Source of the DNA: Symsagittifera roscoffensis
Lineage: Eukaryota; Xenacoelomorpha; Acoela; Convolutidae
NCBI RefSeq assembly: GCF_963678635.1
Contig: NC_087064.1
Coordinates: 24,842,189 to 24,906,188, forward strand
DNA length: 64,000 nt
Reading direction: 5' to 3'
The notes under the pieces were generated by a model. It saw nothing but the letters and a program-made list of their open reading frames with translations, did no database searches and was not told the origin of the DNA. This document shows, piece by piece, positions 34,165-45,782 of this stretch. A program made the position numbers and the translations under genes. Position 1 is the first letter of the stretch. Every line of letters starts with the position of its first letter.

Positions 34165-35078
34165 GTTATTTTTGTTCTCTTTGGGCAATCCTTTTTTAGG
34201 TACCAACTTAACTAGCACTGGTGCCTGTGCATATAGCTTGAGAAACCGAAGCTAAATAACTGATGCATGAAAAACAGACGGGAAAAAGAGAACAATTTAG
34301 CACAGATGATAACCTGTAAGGGAAAAACTGAAATATAAAAGCGCAAAAAAAGACATGCAAATAGCAAACGACCTCATTTTCAGAATGGCCAAGAAAAAGA
34401 CAAGATAGTGGTGGTTTTGAAATGGAAGCTGTTTTTGACTTTTTAAGCCCTAGATTTTAATTTAAAATTAATCAAAAATCAGATGAACGACTGTTGTTTA
34501 ACTTTCGGCTAAAGTTTTTGACAGGCGGCCTTATGTTTAGTTAGATACACGATACTTCCTTCAAAAGCATGCCACTTCAACTAAAAGTCATTATGCTCAG
34601 TTTTTGCTCTTAATTTGCCATTTTTACGCCTGTTTTCCGTAACCGGTACAACTTCGAACCAGTATGTGCTAGGTAAATAAAGGGTAAGAGCCGGTCGGAC
34701 GGGACGCACCTTGTAGCAAGGGGATATTTTTGCAATATGGGAACAGAGCTCAGAGAATTTATCAATTCATCATTGCTATAGCAACCTGTTTGATGGGTAA
34801 ATTACACTATACGCGATATAAGGAAATTTGACCGAGCGTTCTTTACGCAGACAGCGCTGGCCGTCCTAAATTGAAAAAATTATTACAGCAACTTTTTTCT
34901 TGAAAGAATAAAGCTGCCCAATTTTTGATTGATGCCTGAAGATAAAAGATTGTTGCCAGGTAACTGAAAAAAATGGCCAAAGTCAGCTGAATATGATTAA
35001 ATTTTTAGTCTTTTGGGGTTATCGCAAACCTAAATTCGGATTTTATTCTGGAATACTAAAATATAGAATTTTTCATTT
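34165..35078. other. No gene seen
   Basis: AT-rich sequence upstream of the small minus-strand frame at 35079. Nothing coding or repeated could be supported. Confidence 0.35.
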
Positions 35079-35297
35079 TTATGATGCTTTCCATATTGCT
35101 TGAAAAATGTCACTTGATTTTTTGTGAGCGTTCCGTTCAATATATTTTTGTGGATACAATCTTTGGTTATATCTTGGGTCAGAGAGGTCTATCCAAATTG
35201 AGCGCGTGCCCATATGTTCTGTGTCTATAATAGCCCACAGAAGGGGATTTTCTATAGCAGTCAGAAATACACGGCTGTTATTTCCATCATCGTCCAT
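35079..35297 (-). CDS. Small open frame, 72 codons, divergent from the large Cys-rich gene
   Basis: It starts ATG at 35297 and ends TAA at 35079. The product has ordinary protein-like composition (MDDDGNNSRVFLTAIENPLL, later GTRSIWIDLSDPRY and QKYIERNAHKKSSD) unlike the Phe/Lys-rich noise of neighbouring frames. It points away from the gene at 35934, about 640 bases from its start codon, so a shared promoter region is possible. I recognise no family. It may be a small gene, an exon, or chance. Confidence 0.3.
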   Translation of the reverse strand: MDDDGNNSRVFLTAIENPLLWAIIDTEHMGTRSIWIDLSDPRYNQRLYPQKYIERNAHKKSSDIFQAIWKAS

Positions 35298-35895
35298 TTT
35301 CCCCTCTTACAATTCAATTCCAACTCACAGCTAACTTACCCTCTGTTCTTCTTTTTTCTCTCTCTTCGTTTATTTTTCTATTTTTTTCAGGCACTGCTGT
35401 TGTGTGTGTTGTTCTCCATTGAGCCTTCTGTCGCTTTGAATTTAGCTGGTTTGGTCTACTCTACAGTTGAATGTTTGTAGCTGTAACATCCTGTTAGCTG
35501 CTATCTCTTATCACATTCCATCTATGTACACGTATACCGCAACATATGTGCCGTGTTTTTAAGCACATTTTTTGTTGATTCATTTTTATGTTCTCCATAT
35601 TTATGTCACGTTGAACGCAATTGTGATAGTCAAAGTTTGAAAATTTAAATAAAAACTTTAAATCAAACTCAAAAAATACGATTCATTATATACATTTTTT
35701 TTCGTCAAACACCCATTACTAATTTCTGGAAGAAACAACAAATAGGTGTGTTGTACTCTGAGTTATGTTTATTTTTCAAAAAATCATATTTTTTTATTTG
35801 AAAAAATGATTTTTATTCATTAGTCATTTTTGATCAGCCCATTAATTTGCTGACGCAGAGTAAATTCAAGTATTCAACGCTTATTCTTTATTTAG

Positions 35896-38534
35896 ACGAA
35901 AAAACATCATAACTGACAGAATTTGAGCACGAAATGCCTCGGAAGTCGACATCAGTCTTAACCGAAGCTCACTCGGCCAACAAGAACTTCGGTTGTTTTG
36001 TCTGTGGCTTCATAACCACCGAGCTCAGTCCAGTCAACTCCCAGCCCGACTCCAAAAACCGACCTTTTTTTCCTTTCATCCTCAACCAGGAACCAGCCGA
36101 GTGTTCCCCCGAGATCACCGACTCCGGAACCGCTCTCGTGTGCACCTTGTGTCACACTTTTCTGCACGAGCAATGGGCGGTATACGACGAAGGACTAGTA
36201 CACAGACAGAAACGACTCTACTGGATGAAAAGACCCGACAATTGCCGCAAATTCACTCCACGAGAGAAACACATTATGAAGAACCTAATTGTAATGGATA
36301 CCCAGGATACTATAGCCGAGAACGGCGTGAAACCATTAGGCGAACTCGTGTTTTCGACGTTAAAGAATACAGGAACACCGAATAAACTTGTTGGGCCGAA
36401 AACCGAGAAGCTTTCACCGGACGCACTCACGAATGGAGTTATAAAACAAGTGACGGCTGCTTATGCAGCAGCCGTTAAACCGATCACGGCGAGTTCAATA
36501 ATGACTTCTCCGGCCTTGAACTGTCTCGGAAAATCGACCAACGATGAAGAGATCTCGTGTTTTCTCTGCAACGATCGACTGCTTTTCTCGGAGCGCAAAA
36601 TCATCCTGACAGATCCGCCTCCGGAACGCACGCCGACGTCCCGGTACTACCCGTGCTTCCGCAACATCAAACCTCCTCATTCGACCAAAGTTCATATCAA
36701 AAACGGAGATATCTTCGCATGTTCAGACTGCGACGAAAACTTGAAAAGTCAATGGGTGAAGTTTGAAAAAGCCGAAATCCCGACGGATATTAGAGTGTAC
36801 TCGCTACGCTACTCCGACCACAGTTTCTGCTACTGTTGTGGTAGCATATTTGCATCACACGGCAACGATTTATCTCTTACATGTGATATTTGCTACGCCA
36901 GTTACTGTCAAATTTGCCGACAGGGCAGTAAGTCGAAAGACAAAATGTCATCAGTGCGCTTGGAAGAAAATGACGAATTCAAATCATTATCGAAATTCTT
37001 CCCGCAAAGAGTCCGAAAAACGACAGCTTGTGAGAAATGTATGGCTTATTTTTTGATCCAGAAAAACTTTTACGACCAACAGAAAATCAGCCTCAACAAC
37101 CGGGCGTATACTTTACCAACTATGGGACTCATGGGCAGTCAAAGTCAAAAACAAATCATTTGTTATCTCTGTGGCGAAGGTTATAAATCAACAGGTAAAG
37201 TGTATTACCTATTTGGAGAAAAGCGACCAAACGATGAAAAGACTCCTTACTTTCCCTTGCTGAAAAACTTGAACCCAGCTGAAGGCGCCCAAATTATTTC
37301 AAAGGATGGAATGATTTTAAGTTGCCGATTTTGTTACCATAATTTAGTCTCCCAGTGGAATTGGTATGAGTTAGCCAAAGACAATCGACCGAAAACAATG
37401 CGAAGTTATTCCTTGAACATCTGCTGCGTTGTATGCACAAAAAGCGTCGCACGACCTAAAGTTCGCGTCATCGGTAAAAGTCAGTTCCCTTTTTTGACCG
37501 AAATCAGTTTCGATCCTCGATGCATAGTTTTGGACAATTTTGATACAGCGGTAGTTTGCAACCCGTGTGAGAGAACCCTTATTATGCAATGGCTAGATTA
37601 CGAGAAAAGATCGATAAGCCCGACTAAACGTGACTATCAAGTATCTGGAAAAGTTTTCAAGTGCGGCACGAAAACACCTGAAATCAGTCAATCATCTAAG
37701 TTACTCAAACCGCAGCTTACGGACACTGAAAATCAACCAAAGTTTCCAACTAATGGGATATTTGCCAGCGGAAACAGTTCAAGCCCGAAATTGACCAATG
37801 AGGGTGCTGCTGCGAATATTTCGACCAATCAAAGCTCAGCTCTGAACAACTTGTCATTGGCCGGAACTAGTGAGAAAATACTGCTTCAAGCAGCAGCCGC
37901 AATGTACCCATCAGTCGCCGGAAACTCATTCATTCTAAACGCAGCAACCAGTTTTTTGTCGAATGCGTCAAATTTAACCGCTTTGGGGCTAAATTTAAAC
38001 ATGAATAGCCATCAAGAAAGCAGAAGTTTGTTGTCATCAGAACAGACGCCACTAAATAATGCCATGCAAATCAAAGTGGAACCGGATTCTACTGTATTGG
38101 ACGCGTCCCTCCCTAAAAACTCACAACAATACAGCTACTCATCTGGTATGTCTATAAACAACAGTCAATCCAAAATTACCCCGACCAGTATTAACGGGAA
38201 AACGAACGCTAGAAAAAGATCCAGCGCTCAAGTTGAAAATAGCGAGTCTCACTTTAGCAGAACAGATGTGAAAGGCGAGAGAAAGGACTCAGTTTTGGAC
38301 TTATCTCCAGGGAGTTTGAATTTATGCACTACTTCCTGGGAGGATTTGGTAAAAAGAACGAAAATGAACGATTCAGACGAAGTTCGCAAGTTGGAAATCG
38401 AACACTGCAAACTGCAATTGCTGCATGAGAATTATCAGAAAAAAGTTGCCGAGTTGAACGATGCTGAAAAACCATTGCAAAGACAACTTCAACTTGTGTC
38501 ATCGTTGTACCGACAAATAAGCGAAGAGAAATAA
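35896..38534 (+). CDS. Large Cys-rich protein with five repeated zinc-binding-like modules (coding 35934-38534)
   Basis: A single open exon encodes 866 residues from ATG at 35934 (GAAATGC, purine at -3) to TAA at 38534. A tttatttag acceptor-like site at 35895 may end a 5' UTR intron. Residues 20-572 hold five modules of one plan: C-x2-C, a spacer of 40-55 residues with P-F-F-P or Y-F-P, a second C-x2-C, then QW-x2-YE or a relative, and R-x-Y. The Cys pairs are near 21/24 and 70/73, 209/212 and 263/266, 301/302 with 317/320 and 325/328 and 366/369, 410/413 and 464/467, 498/501 and 542/545. Module 3 is the most changed. Residues 580-800 are Ser/Asn-rich, with a SUMO-site consensus IKVE (713-716) and a CtBP-motif-like VLDLS (787-791). 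Residues 815-865 look like a coiled coil (LQLLHENYQKKVAELND). This suggests a nuclear cofactor, by inference only; I cannot name a family. Confidence 0.9.
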
Positions 38535-39354
38535 TAAGAAATAATAACTAAATTGGACTAGCATAATAAGAAATGGACAGAGATTACTCTAACATAAAAT
38601 AGATGCTTTGAACACAGAAATCATTTTTTTTCAACTTAACATTCCATTATTTCTGTTTGATTTTTTTGTTCATCAAAATTATTGTAATCAATCATCAAAA
38701 TAATACATTTCTTTTTTATTTTGGTTTTCCTATCAGAGATTTGAATTGAAAACTGCCTCGCTTTGATTGCAAATGCAAAAACAGAACATCAACTTTCAAT
38801 TTATTATCAAGGATAGCCAGTTGCTGTGCAAGTAGCGCAGAAGGTTGCAACCACAATAGACAAAAACTTTAAGAAAAGTTTCTCTTCGTCAGTGGTCAGA
38901 TTGTCCGATGAGATACTATCAAAAGAACTATAAAAAAATTAGGCAGTTTTGAAAACACTGCTTTTAAAAAATTGAAAAAACAATAGAAAAATATCTGAAT
39001 TTTTAAAAGAATTTCTGCAGCAGTTTTCTCAGTTTAGCACAAAAAAATTTCGTCCCAAGATAACAAACACTAATTTAAGCAAAATTAAATTTTTGAAACT
39101 TAAATAAACCTTCTACTATAAGCCTGCTCGCTCGCAGTATTTGCCCCAAATAGTGCAAATACAAAGAAGTCACATACAAAACAGTCCAAAAAACAAAAAA
39201 AGAATTGAAAAAAAAAGTCCCATACAAATCAATCCAAAACTATTTGAGTTTTGTTACCCTTATCTTTTGGCGTCGGAGAACTGATTACTCTTTGAAACCT
39301 CAATTACAAGCGAAATTTCAGATCACAAAACCAAAAATTGAACAACAATCAGCT
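38535..39354. other. Downstream of the Cys-rich gene; possible 3' UTR
   Basis: No coding region. AT-rich sequence follows the stop codon. The first plain AATAAA on the + strand that I noticed is at 39103-39108, about 570 bases after the stop; it could be the poly(A) signal, but nothing confirms it. Confidence 0.3.
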
Positions 39355-39590
39355 CAAAGTCGAATGCTGTCGAATTGATAATGTGGTTAATGCGTTCGAC
39401 TCAAACTCTTGAGATCAAAAGATCAAATCCCTGGCGGTACAAAATGTTTTTCTAAAATTCCCAAAATGGTGGGGTTGGTTAAATATGGTAGCCGGTGTAT
39501 CTAGGGTACAAAAGTCGGGCTGAACCCTGAAGGAAGAATACAAAAATTTAGCTCAACCTTAAAGAATTGGACGAGGAGGAAAGAAAAATC
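39355..39590 (+). mobile_element. tRNA-derived SINE remnant
   Basis: A tRNA-like head carries an A-box-like gtggttaatgcg (39383-39394) and a B-box-like gatcaaatccc (39421-39431) about 27 bases apart. Between them lies an arm around cgactcaaactcttgag. A non-tRNA body with tagccggtgtatctaggg and gtcgggctgaaccctga follows. Head plus unrelated body is what is known of tRNA-derived SINEs. The boxes are imperfect and the acceptor stem does not pair, so it is not a working tRNA gene. Confidence 0.5.
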
Positions 39591-40251
39591 GATATGTTGT
39601 TTTCATTCATCTTTTTGCTGGTTTCAAATTGACTCGATTTTGAACAATCACAAAATGTAAATGAAACTGGAAAAATTTCTAAAGCTAGGCAATTTTGAAT
39701 AAAGATTCAAACTAAAAACAAAACATAGTTAAACTAATAGATCAATATTACAAGTACATCCCCTCAAATTTGGCTATCGATTGAGTTTCTTTAGATGCTA
39801 TAACTTGAAGTAATTTGAACGTCGCAGAGACATTGTTCGAAAGAAAAAGTAAGTTAAACAGGCACGCGAATAAGCCTGTAAGTTGTCAGAGCGACATAAT
39901 AAAATAGTTTTTTATGGACTGCAAAAATAGTCTGTTGCTCAATCTTTTAGCGTTTTTCTGCACTTAAGATTTTAAAATTCATGCCGATCGGAGAAAACAC
40001 AGTGATATTTATCTCATTCTTTGTACGCACGCCTCCGTTGAAACTGCTTTGTGCGCAGCTCTAGGAAAAAAAAGGTTGCATGTGATTTTTGTTCCTATTG
40101 AGCGGTACCACCTTTTTTAAATGAAAGTGCATGAAATTTATAGAATAGACACATTTCGATGCCTATTAGTAGACGGTAATACTTCGACCGCAGTCATGTT
40201 TGCAAGAAAATTTTGTTTCAGTGGTCGAAATAAAAAATGACCAATAGGTAT

Positions 40252-41515
40252 TGTAGCTGCCCGGGTCGAGGTGCTCAATTTATGTCTCGACATTCTCGAC
40301 CAAGAAATCGGTATTTCTCGACTTTCTTGACCAAATATTGGTGTATTTTGACTTTCACGACCAAATTGTTGTGTTTTTCGACTTTCTCGATCTAAAAAAA
40401 ACAAGTGTTCGACTTTGTTCGACCCAGTTCAGATATGTTTCGATTTTATCGGCCAAAATTTGATATGTTTCGTTTTCCTCAACTTTCTGGACCGAAAGTT
40501 TTTAGGACTTGGTTCGTTCCAACCCGCTTAGATATGTTTGGACTTTATCGACCAAATTTCGATTTGTTCGATTTTCTCGACGGACAATTTTTAAAAATTT
40601 GAAACTTAGTTTCTTCGACGCCGCATAGACACTTTATGACTTTCTCGCAAAAAACTCAATAAGTTTTGAGTTTCTCGATTTCTTGACCGACAATTTTTCA
40701 AAATTTGTATTTTTTTTTGACCTCGCATAAAAAAGTTTTGATTTTCTCGACCAAATTGAGTATATTTCCAATTTGCGCGACCGATGAATTCTTATGGGAC
40801 TTTGCGCGACCAAAAAAATTATATTGCGACTTTGCTCGACCCATAAAAGATATGTTGCGCCATTGCGACTCAAAATTGGTATGTTGCGACTTCGTGCGAC
40901 CGTAGTAATTTGGGCAATTTTGTGCGACTCAGAACAGATATTGAGACTCAAAATGGGTACTTTGAGCGGCCCATTTCAGCTATGTTTCAACTTTGCACAA
41001 CCCATGTTGCAATTTTGGGCGACCCAAGCCTCTTGCGAGAATGTGGAATTCCGTTCGCAGATTCTGTTTCTAAGAATTATGTTTTGTTTTACCATACTTT
41101 TCATAACTCTCACGAAAAAGTGTACTTTAATTATTCATCAACTTTCGTTCTCCTAGATAACAACTAGTATTCGTTAAAAGAAGAAAAATTTTAGTTACTT
41201 GAAAACTTACTCAGTTAGTTATGCTAAAGCATTGGAGTTATTCACTTGCTTCGAACTTCATTTTAAAGTAGACCTCTTCCCGAGTAGTGAATTTTCAGGT
41301 AATTAAAATTTTTCTTCTCTTAACCAATACTAGTTTTTATCTAGCTTGTCTGGGTCGCAACGTATCTTTTTTGGGTCTCGCAAAATCGCATAAAAATGCA
41401 TCGGCCGCATAAAGTTGTGACTTACCTGTTTTGTTTTGAGTCATAATGATCGCAACAAACTCATTTTAAATCGAAACAGTCGAAACAAAATCCCAGCAAC
41501 GACCCGGCTCTACCG
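40252..41515. repeat. Minisatellite-bearing element with possible terminal inverted repeats
   Basis: From 40265 to about 41035, roughly twenty diverged units of 30-40 bases follow one pattern: tatgtttcgactttctcgac, then a caaaattgg-type spacer. Units drift along the array from cgacttt-ctcgac to gcgacttt-gcgcgac forms. After a unique middle (41036-41345), related words return in reverse complement (gggtcgcaac, gtcgaaac at 41350-41500). The outer edges, gtagctgcccgggtcg (40253) and cgacccggctctac (41502), are imperfect inverted repeats. This suggests a single mobile unit with a minisatellite inside. A short relative lies at 18398-18552. Confidence 0.6.
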
Positions 41516-43380
41516 TTGAATAGTTATGGATGAAACCTCATGTAGACTAATCAGTTTTTATTGAATGACTTCTTTTTTTTGTAGAAACTACAGCTGATTA
41601 GCCCGACAAAACAAACAAACATTGAAATTTTGAACGCGTTTTTCTCAAATTGGGTTGATGTTAGACAAAAAGTGAAGAGAACAAAAATTGCTTAGAATTT
41701 CCCTCATTTATTATGATGCAATTTTTTATCCAAAATTCTCTAGCAAAATTTTACCCCGATATAGGTTTATTTTTTTCTATTAATCAAGATAGACGCTGAA
41801 ACTACTCGGTGAATTTGATGAGATAGTTACACCAAATGAAGCCTATCACACAATCCAAAAAAGTTCTAGAAATTTTAAATTTCCTAAAAAATTTTATTCA
41901 AAAAAATACTTCTAGTTGATAGTCAAAAAAGGTCATTTTTTTTACTACATACGAATCAAAAACTTCGCTTAAAAACAAGTTTTAAACAACTATGCAATTT
42001 TTTGGAAAATTAGTTTTTCTAGAATTTTGTTGAGCTGTATAATAGGTTTTAAATACTATTTTTTCATCAATTAACTTGCTAGTTTCAGCGTAATTCTTGA
42101 CCCACTTTTCAAGTAAAAAAATTTTGTTTATAATTTTAGCAAAAAAAGGTACCATATAATTTTAGCAATTTGTTTTTCTTCATTTTTTGTCTAATCTCGA
42201 CCCAATATGAATAAAAAAACGCAAATGAAAAATCAACTTTTGTTCGTTTTGTCCGGATATCCTAAACCACCACTGTTTGCCAAAAACCAGACAAAGTTGG
42301 ATGATACTATTGTTCCGCTTTTTTTATTCTGTAAAATTTTGGACAATTTAATTAAACGTTTTGAAGGATTTTTTTTGCCATCTACAAGGTTTTTTAAAGC
42401 CCGGAGCTTAAAATTATTATAAAAAAACCTGTAAAAACGCTTAAGTGGCAGTTAAATGCAATTCAAATTGAATTGAGGTAATTCATTTGTCCAAATACTT
42501 AAAATACGACAGGCTAAATACTACCCTTTGTACTTAGCATATCATCTGGGGCATTTTGAAGGAAAAAAAGGGAAAAAATGCTGTCTTTTTTTTTCTATTA
42601 CTTTATCAATTTTTCAATCAATTTAAAAAAATTGCCCTAAAGTGCAATCAAAACATGCAGACGTTGCCCTTATATTCAATGACTCTTTTTTAAATTTTAG
42701 TAAAATTTACAATTTTCATTAAAATTGTCAGAAATTAGACTTAACACCTTTTTTAATTGATTACCTTGTTTGAAGTAGACTGTCGTACTTGTTCAATAAC
42801 TAGCTAGTCATGTGCTGAACTCAATGCATTTTTTGTACCTATTGAAAAGTTTATTTAGATTCCTATTTTCTACCATTTTAAAGAATTATTTTTAAAGATT
42901 TTTTAATTTTCAATTGTTTTCTTTTATTTTTTCTATTTTTTACTCAAGAATAACCACAACCAATGAAACTAAATAAATTAGAAAAAAAACATTTGGAATT
43001 ATGCATTGCAACTCTAAGTCCGAGTAAAAAGGCTCATTAAATATCATTTTACATGTTTCGCTCCTGCTTATGCAAAAACCAATGAAAATGATTGATTTAC
43101 TTTCTAAATAATTTTGTGAATATTTGTACAAAAATTTATGATAAATATCAGTGCCTGAAAAAAAATTGCAATAGGATGAAAAAGACGTTTGCAAAACTTT
43201 GATTACAGATTCCTTAACATGCTTAACCTAAAATCAACAGAGCGCAAATCTTAATTTTTGGTCAAAACCATCCAAAAAAAATCACCCTAACTATCAATTT
43301 TAGAACGTTTATTCTTTTATAAGTTTATATGCTTTGGAATAATCCCGGCAAATTGCATCGAACAACAGCATTTTTTTGTC
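41516..43380. other. No gene seen
   Basis: AT-rich DNA with short frames only, such as a 71-codon + frame at 42207 that follows an AT-rich run and has no motif. No repeats shared with the rest of the window were noticed. Confidence 0.4.
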
Positions 43381-43384
43381 TTTT

Positions 43385-43560
43385 TTTCCAGCAGTATTTT
43401 CCCCCACACGCTTATTTAAACTATTAAGTGATGTATTTAACGTTTTGAATCCTAGCAAAAGGTCCAAATGGCTAGACTCAATTCATTTTAGAATGCTTTA
43501 ATTAACCATTTACGCTTGTTATAAACACGCAAAATATTGCGCGTCAACTATTCCAAAAAT
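43385..43560 (-). repeat. Old relic of the Helentron-like family (H8)
   Basis: The order of words cccccacacgc, aattaaccatttacgc, gttataaacacgcaaaatattgcgcgtca reproduces the middle of the minus-strand Helentron-like copies (cccccacacgcc, ggattaactctccgcttacgc, ttaatagcgcgaaatatatcgcgcgtta) with many substitutions. The ends are gone. It shows the family has been in this genome far longer than the near-identical copies at 20-27 kb suggest. Confidence 0.5.
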
Positions 43561-45060
43561 TGATTGAGTGATTGAGGCTGGCTGACTAATTTTAGATAGA
43601 TGTTCTGCAATTAGCAAAAAATACTTAATTTTTATCAAGTTTTCTTGAAATCAGCCCAAAAAAAAAGAAAAAGTTCGTATAGTTTTTTTCGACATTGAGA
43701 TTTTTTCGAATTTTTAAGCAGTCTTCCAAAAAAAGCTTTAATATGATACCACATTTGACCCGTAGCTGCTTTTTCTGGGTAGTCAAAATTGGCTGTAAAA
43801 ACCAACACGAAACTATTTATCCTAATTATAACAAAACCAGATTCATCTTATGATATTGCGAAGAAAAGCAGCAAGTCGCAAGATTCAATTTTTGGTCAAG
43901 TTTATGGCAAAAAAAACAACTCATAAAAACGACAACTCGCATAAATTAGTAATTACGGCAAAAGGCAAATGTGCTATTTTTGTAAAGAGTCTCCTAAAGT
44001 AATGTTTGCAATCTTCACCTATCACGTACTAAATGTCTGTTAAATTTAGACTTTTTTGAAAAAAATTATTGGGGAAAGAATTGAGTTTCTTTGTTCTTTT
44101 AACATCGAAAATTGAAAAAAAAAATGATTTCATTAACTGGTGAACCCTTCATTAAGAAATATAATGTCAATTTGTTTTTACTTTATTGGGTTATTTTACA
44201 ATTCTGATTAAGTCCAAACAAGGGCTACGATCATTGGAAACAAAAATTTGAGTTTTTTAATTGAAATATTGATTTAATTAAAACTGCGAGAACACGAATC
44301 GGAGATGCTCAAAAAGATCTTGATTGCAAATCAAAAGTAATTACGTAACGATTTAATTGTTGGAAAAAGTTAAACTATTCGCTTAAGTTATTTCTTCTTG
44401 AATGAAAAATAGGTTTTCTAAACGTGATTAACTATTTTTTTTTGCTTTTGTACAGTTTTGATTTTAAATACCTTAAGCTTAAAATGAAAAAAAAAACAGG
44501 AACTTTAAATGTGCGTATCTGTTAAAAATTGAGAGTTTATTGAACTAGCTCTATCTTCAGGGTGAGTTTCAAATCTAGAACCAGAAGCTCTCTACAGCAC
44601 ACGAACTTAGAATGAACAGGTCAGGCAATATCTCACTTAAAAAAACTGGGTGAGAAATAGTTACGTTTAGTTCTACAAAAACCTCTAGATACTAGACCAG
44701 TTAAATGGTATCAATTTTCAAATGTGTTTTCAGTTCAAGAATGGGTGACGCTCACCCACATATCTTTTAACAGATAAGAAAACAAGTCCTGCATTTCATG
44801 TCCTGCAGAAAATATTTCAGACATATTTCAGTAGCCTTGAGCCGCGGTTGGCTTAGGTCAAACCTCAACTCAAACTTATAAAAACCCAGTTTCAAAAAAT
44901 ATACGCAATTTTTAAGCTAAAAGCAGCAACTTGTTAGTGATGCAGATGCTATTTAAGGCAAGCATTTCAAATTTTCTGTTCTTTCGAAACGCAAATCGCA
45001 AGGAGAAGGTAATTTTCAGGTCGAGCTTGGTCAATCTCTAAGTGCATGCAATTAAGACTT
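43561..45060. other. No gene seen; downstream of the minus-strand gene
   Basis: The 3' UTR of the minus-strand gene ending at 45061 should lie here. A TTTATT (AATAAA on the minus strand) occurs at 44536-44541, about 520 bases beyond the stop, and is the nearest plain signal I noticed. Confidence 0.3.
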
Positions 45061-45782
45061 CTATGTCTTTTGGAGATTGTTCAGCAAAGTGTCCAGCTTC
45101 TTGCACTCTAGCTCGTCGGCAGTGGTGGGGTCCAGAGGCTGAGCAAGTTCTGTGGCCGCCTCCCTGTTGCCTCTTTTGTATGCACCGAAGTATCTGACTA
45201 TAGGCTTCTGCAGTCGCTTCTTGTCTGCCTCAAGTCTCAACTAAAGCAGATGAACCATTTAAGAACTTGGGGTGATTTTTGGCATGCACCTTTATGCGTC
45301 CGTGTCATACCGCTTACTTTTGGCACCGTTGAGATTTCTGGCATTTTATTTCAGATTGTAAAATATTGTAAAATTTAGAATAAATGTTCCAATAAATCCA
45401 AAACAATCTTCGTAGACCGAAGTTAAGGTAAATGCAATTTTCAAAAATGACTGCATTGGAAAACAATTTTAGATTCATGCGTTATCATTCTTTTTAAAAA
45501 ACAGATTAATTTTGGGCTGTAAAACAAAAAAAATCCTCTTCGTTTTTAAAGGATCAAAGTATTATTCATAGAAGGATACATTATTCATATAAACAGAATG
45601 AATAACTTTGGGCCTTAGGACAGAAAAGATCCGCATGGTTTTGAAAAGGTCAAGCTACTAGAAGGATACATACATCGTATAGGCCGTCGAACTCCATGTC
45701 TTTCCAATCTCTCTGTGTGAGAGTGTAGTTCTCCTCGTATCGGACAGCACTTCTCTCCTGCTTTTGCTCCTCCACTTCTTTC
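45061..45782 (-). CDS. Last two exons of the minus-strand gene
   Basis: Exon 45782-45674 (109 bp) follows a cttgtttag acceptor and ends at GAT/GTATGT; its first base completes the codon split after the 51141 donor. Exon 45240-45061 follows ctgctttag, starts in frame, and runs 59 codons to TAG. The joined sequence is free of stops and rich in charged residues, with DWKDMEFDGLYD directly meeting LRLEADKKRLQKPIVRYFG. The G+C is visibly higher than in the surrounding introns. Confidence 0.75.

Noticed and set aside
39362-39440. Possible functional tRNA gene
   Set aside because: A- and B-box words are imperfect and the ends do not form an acceptor stem; a SINE head fits better.
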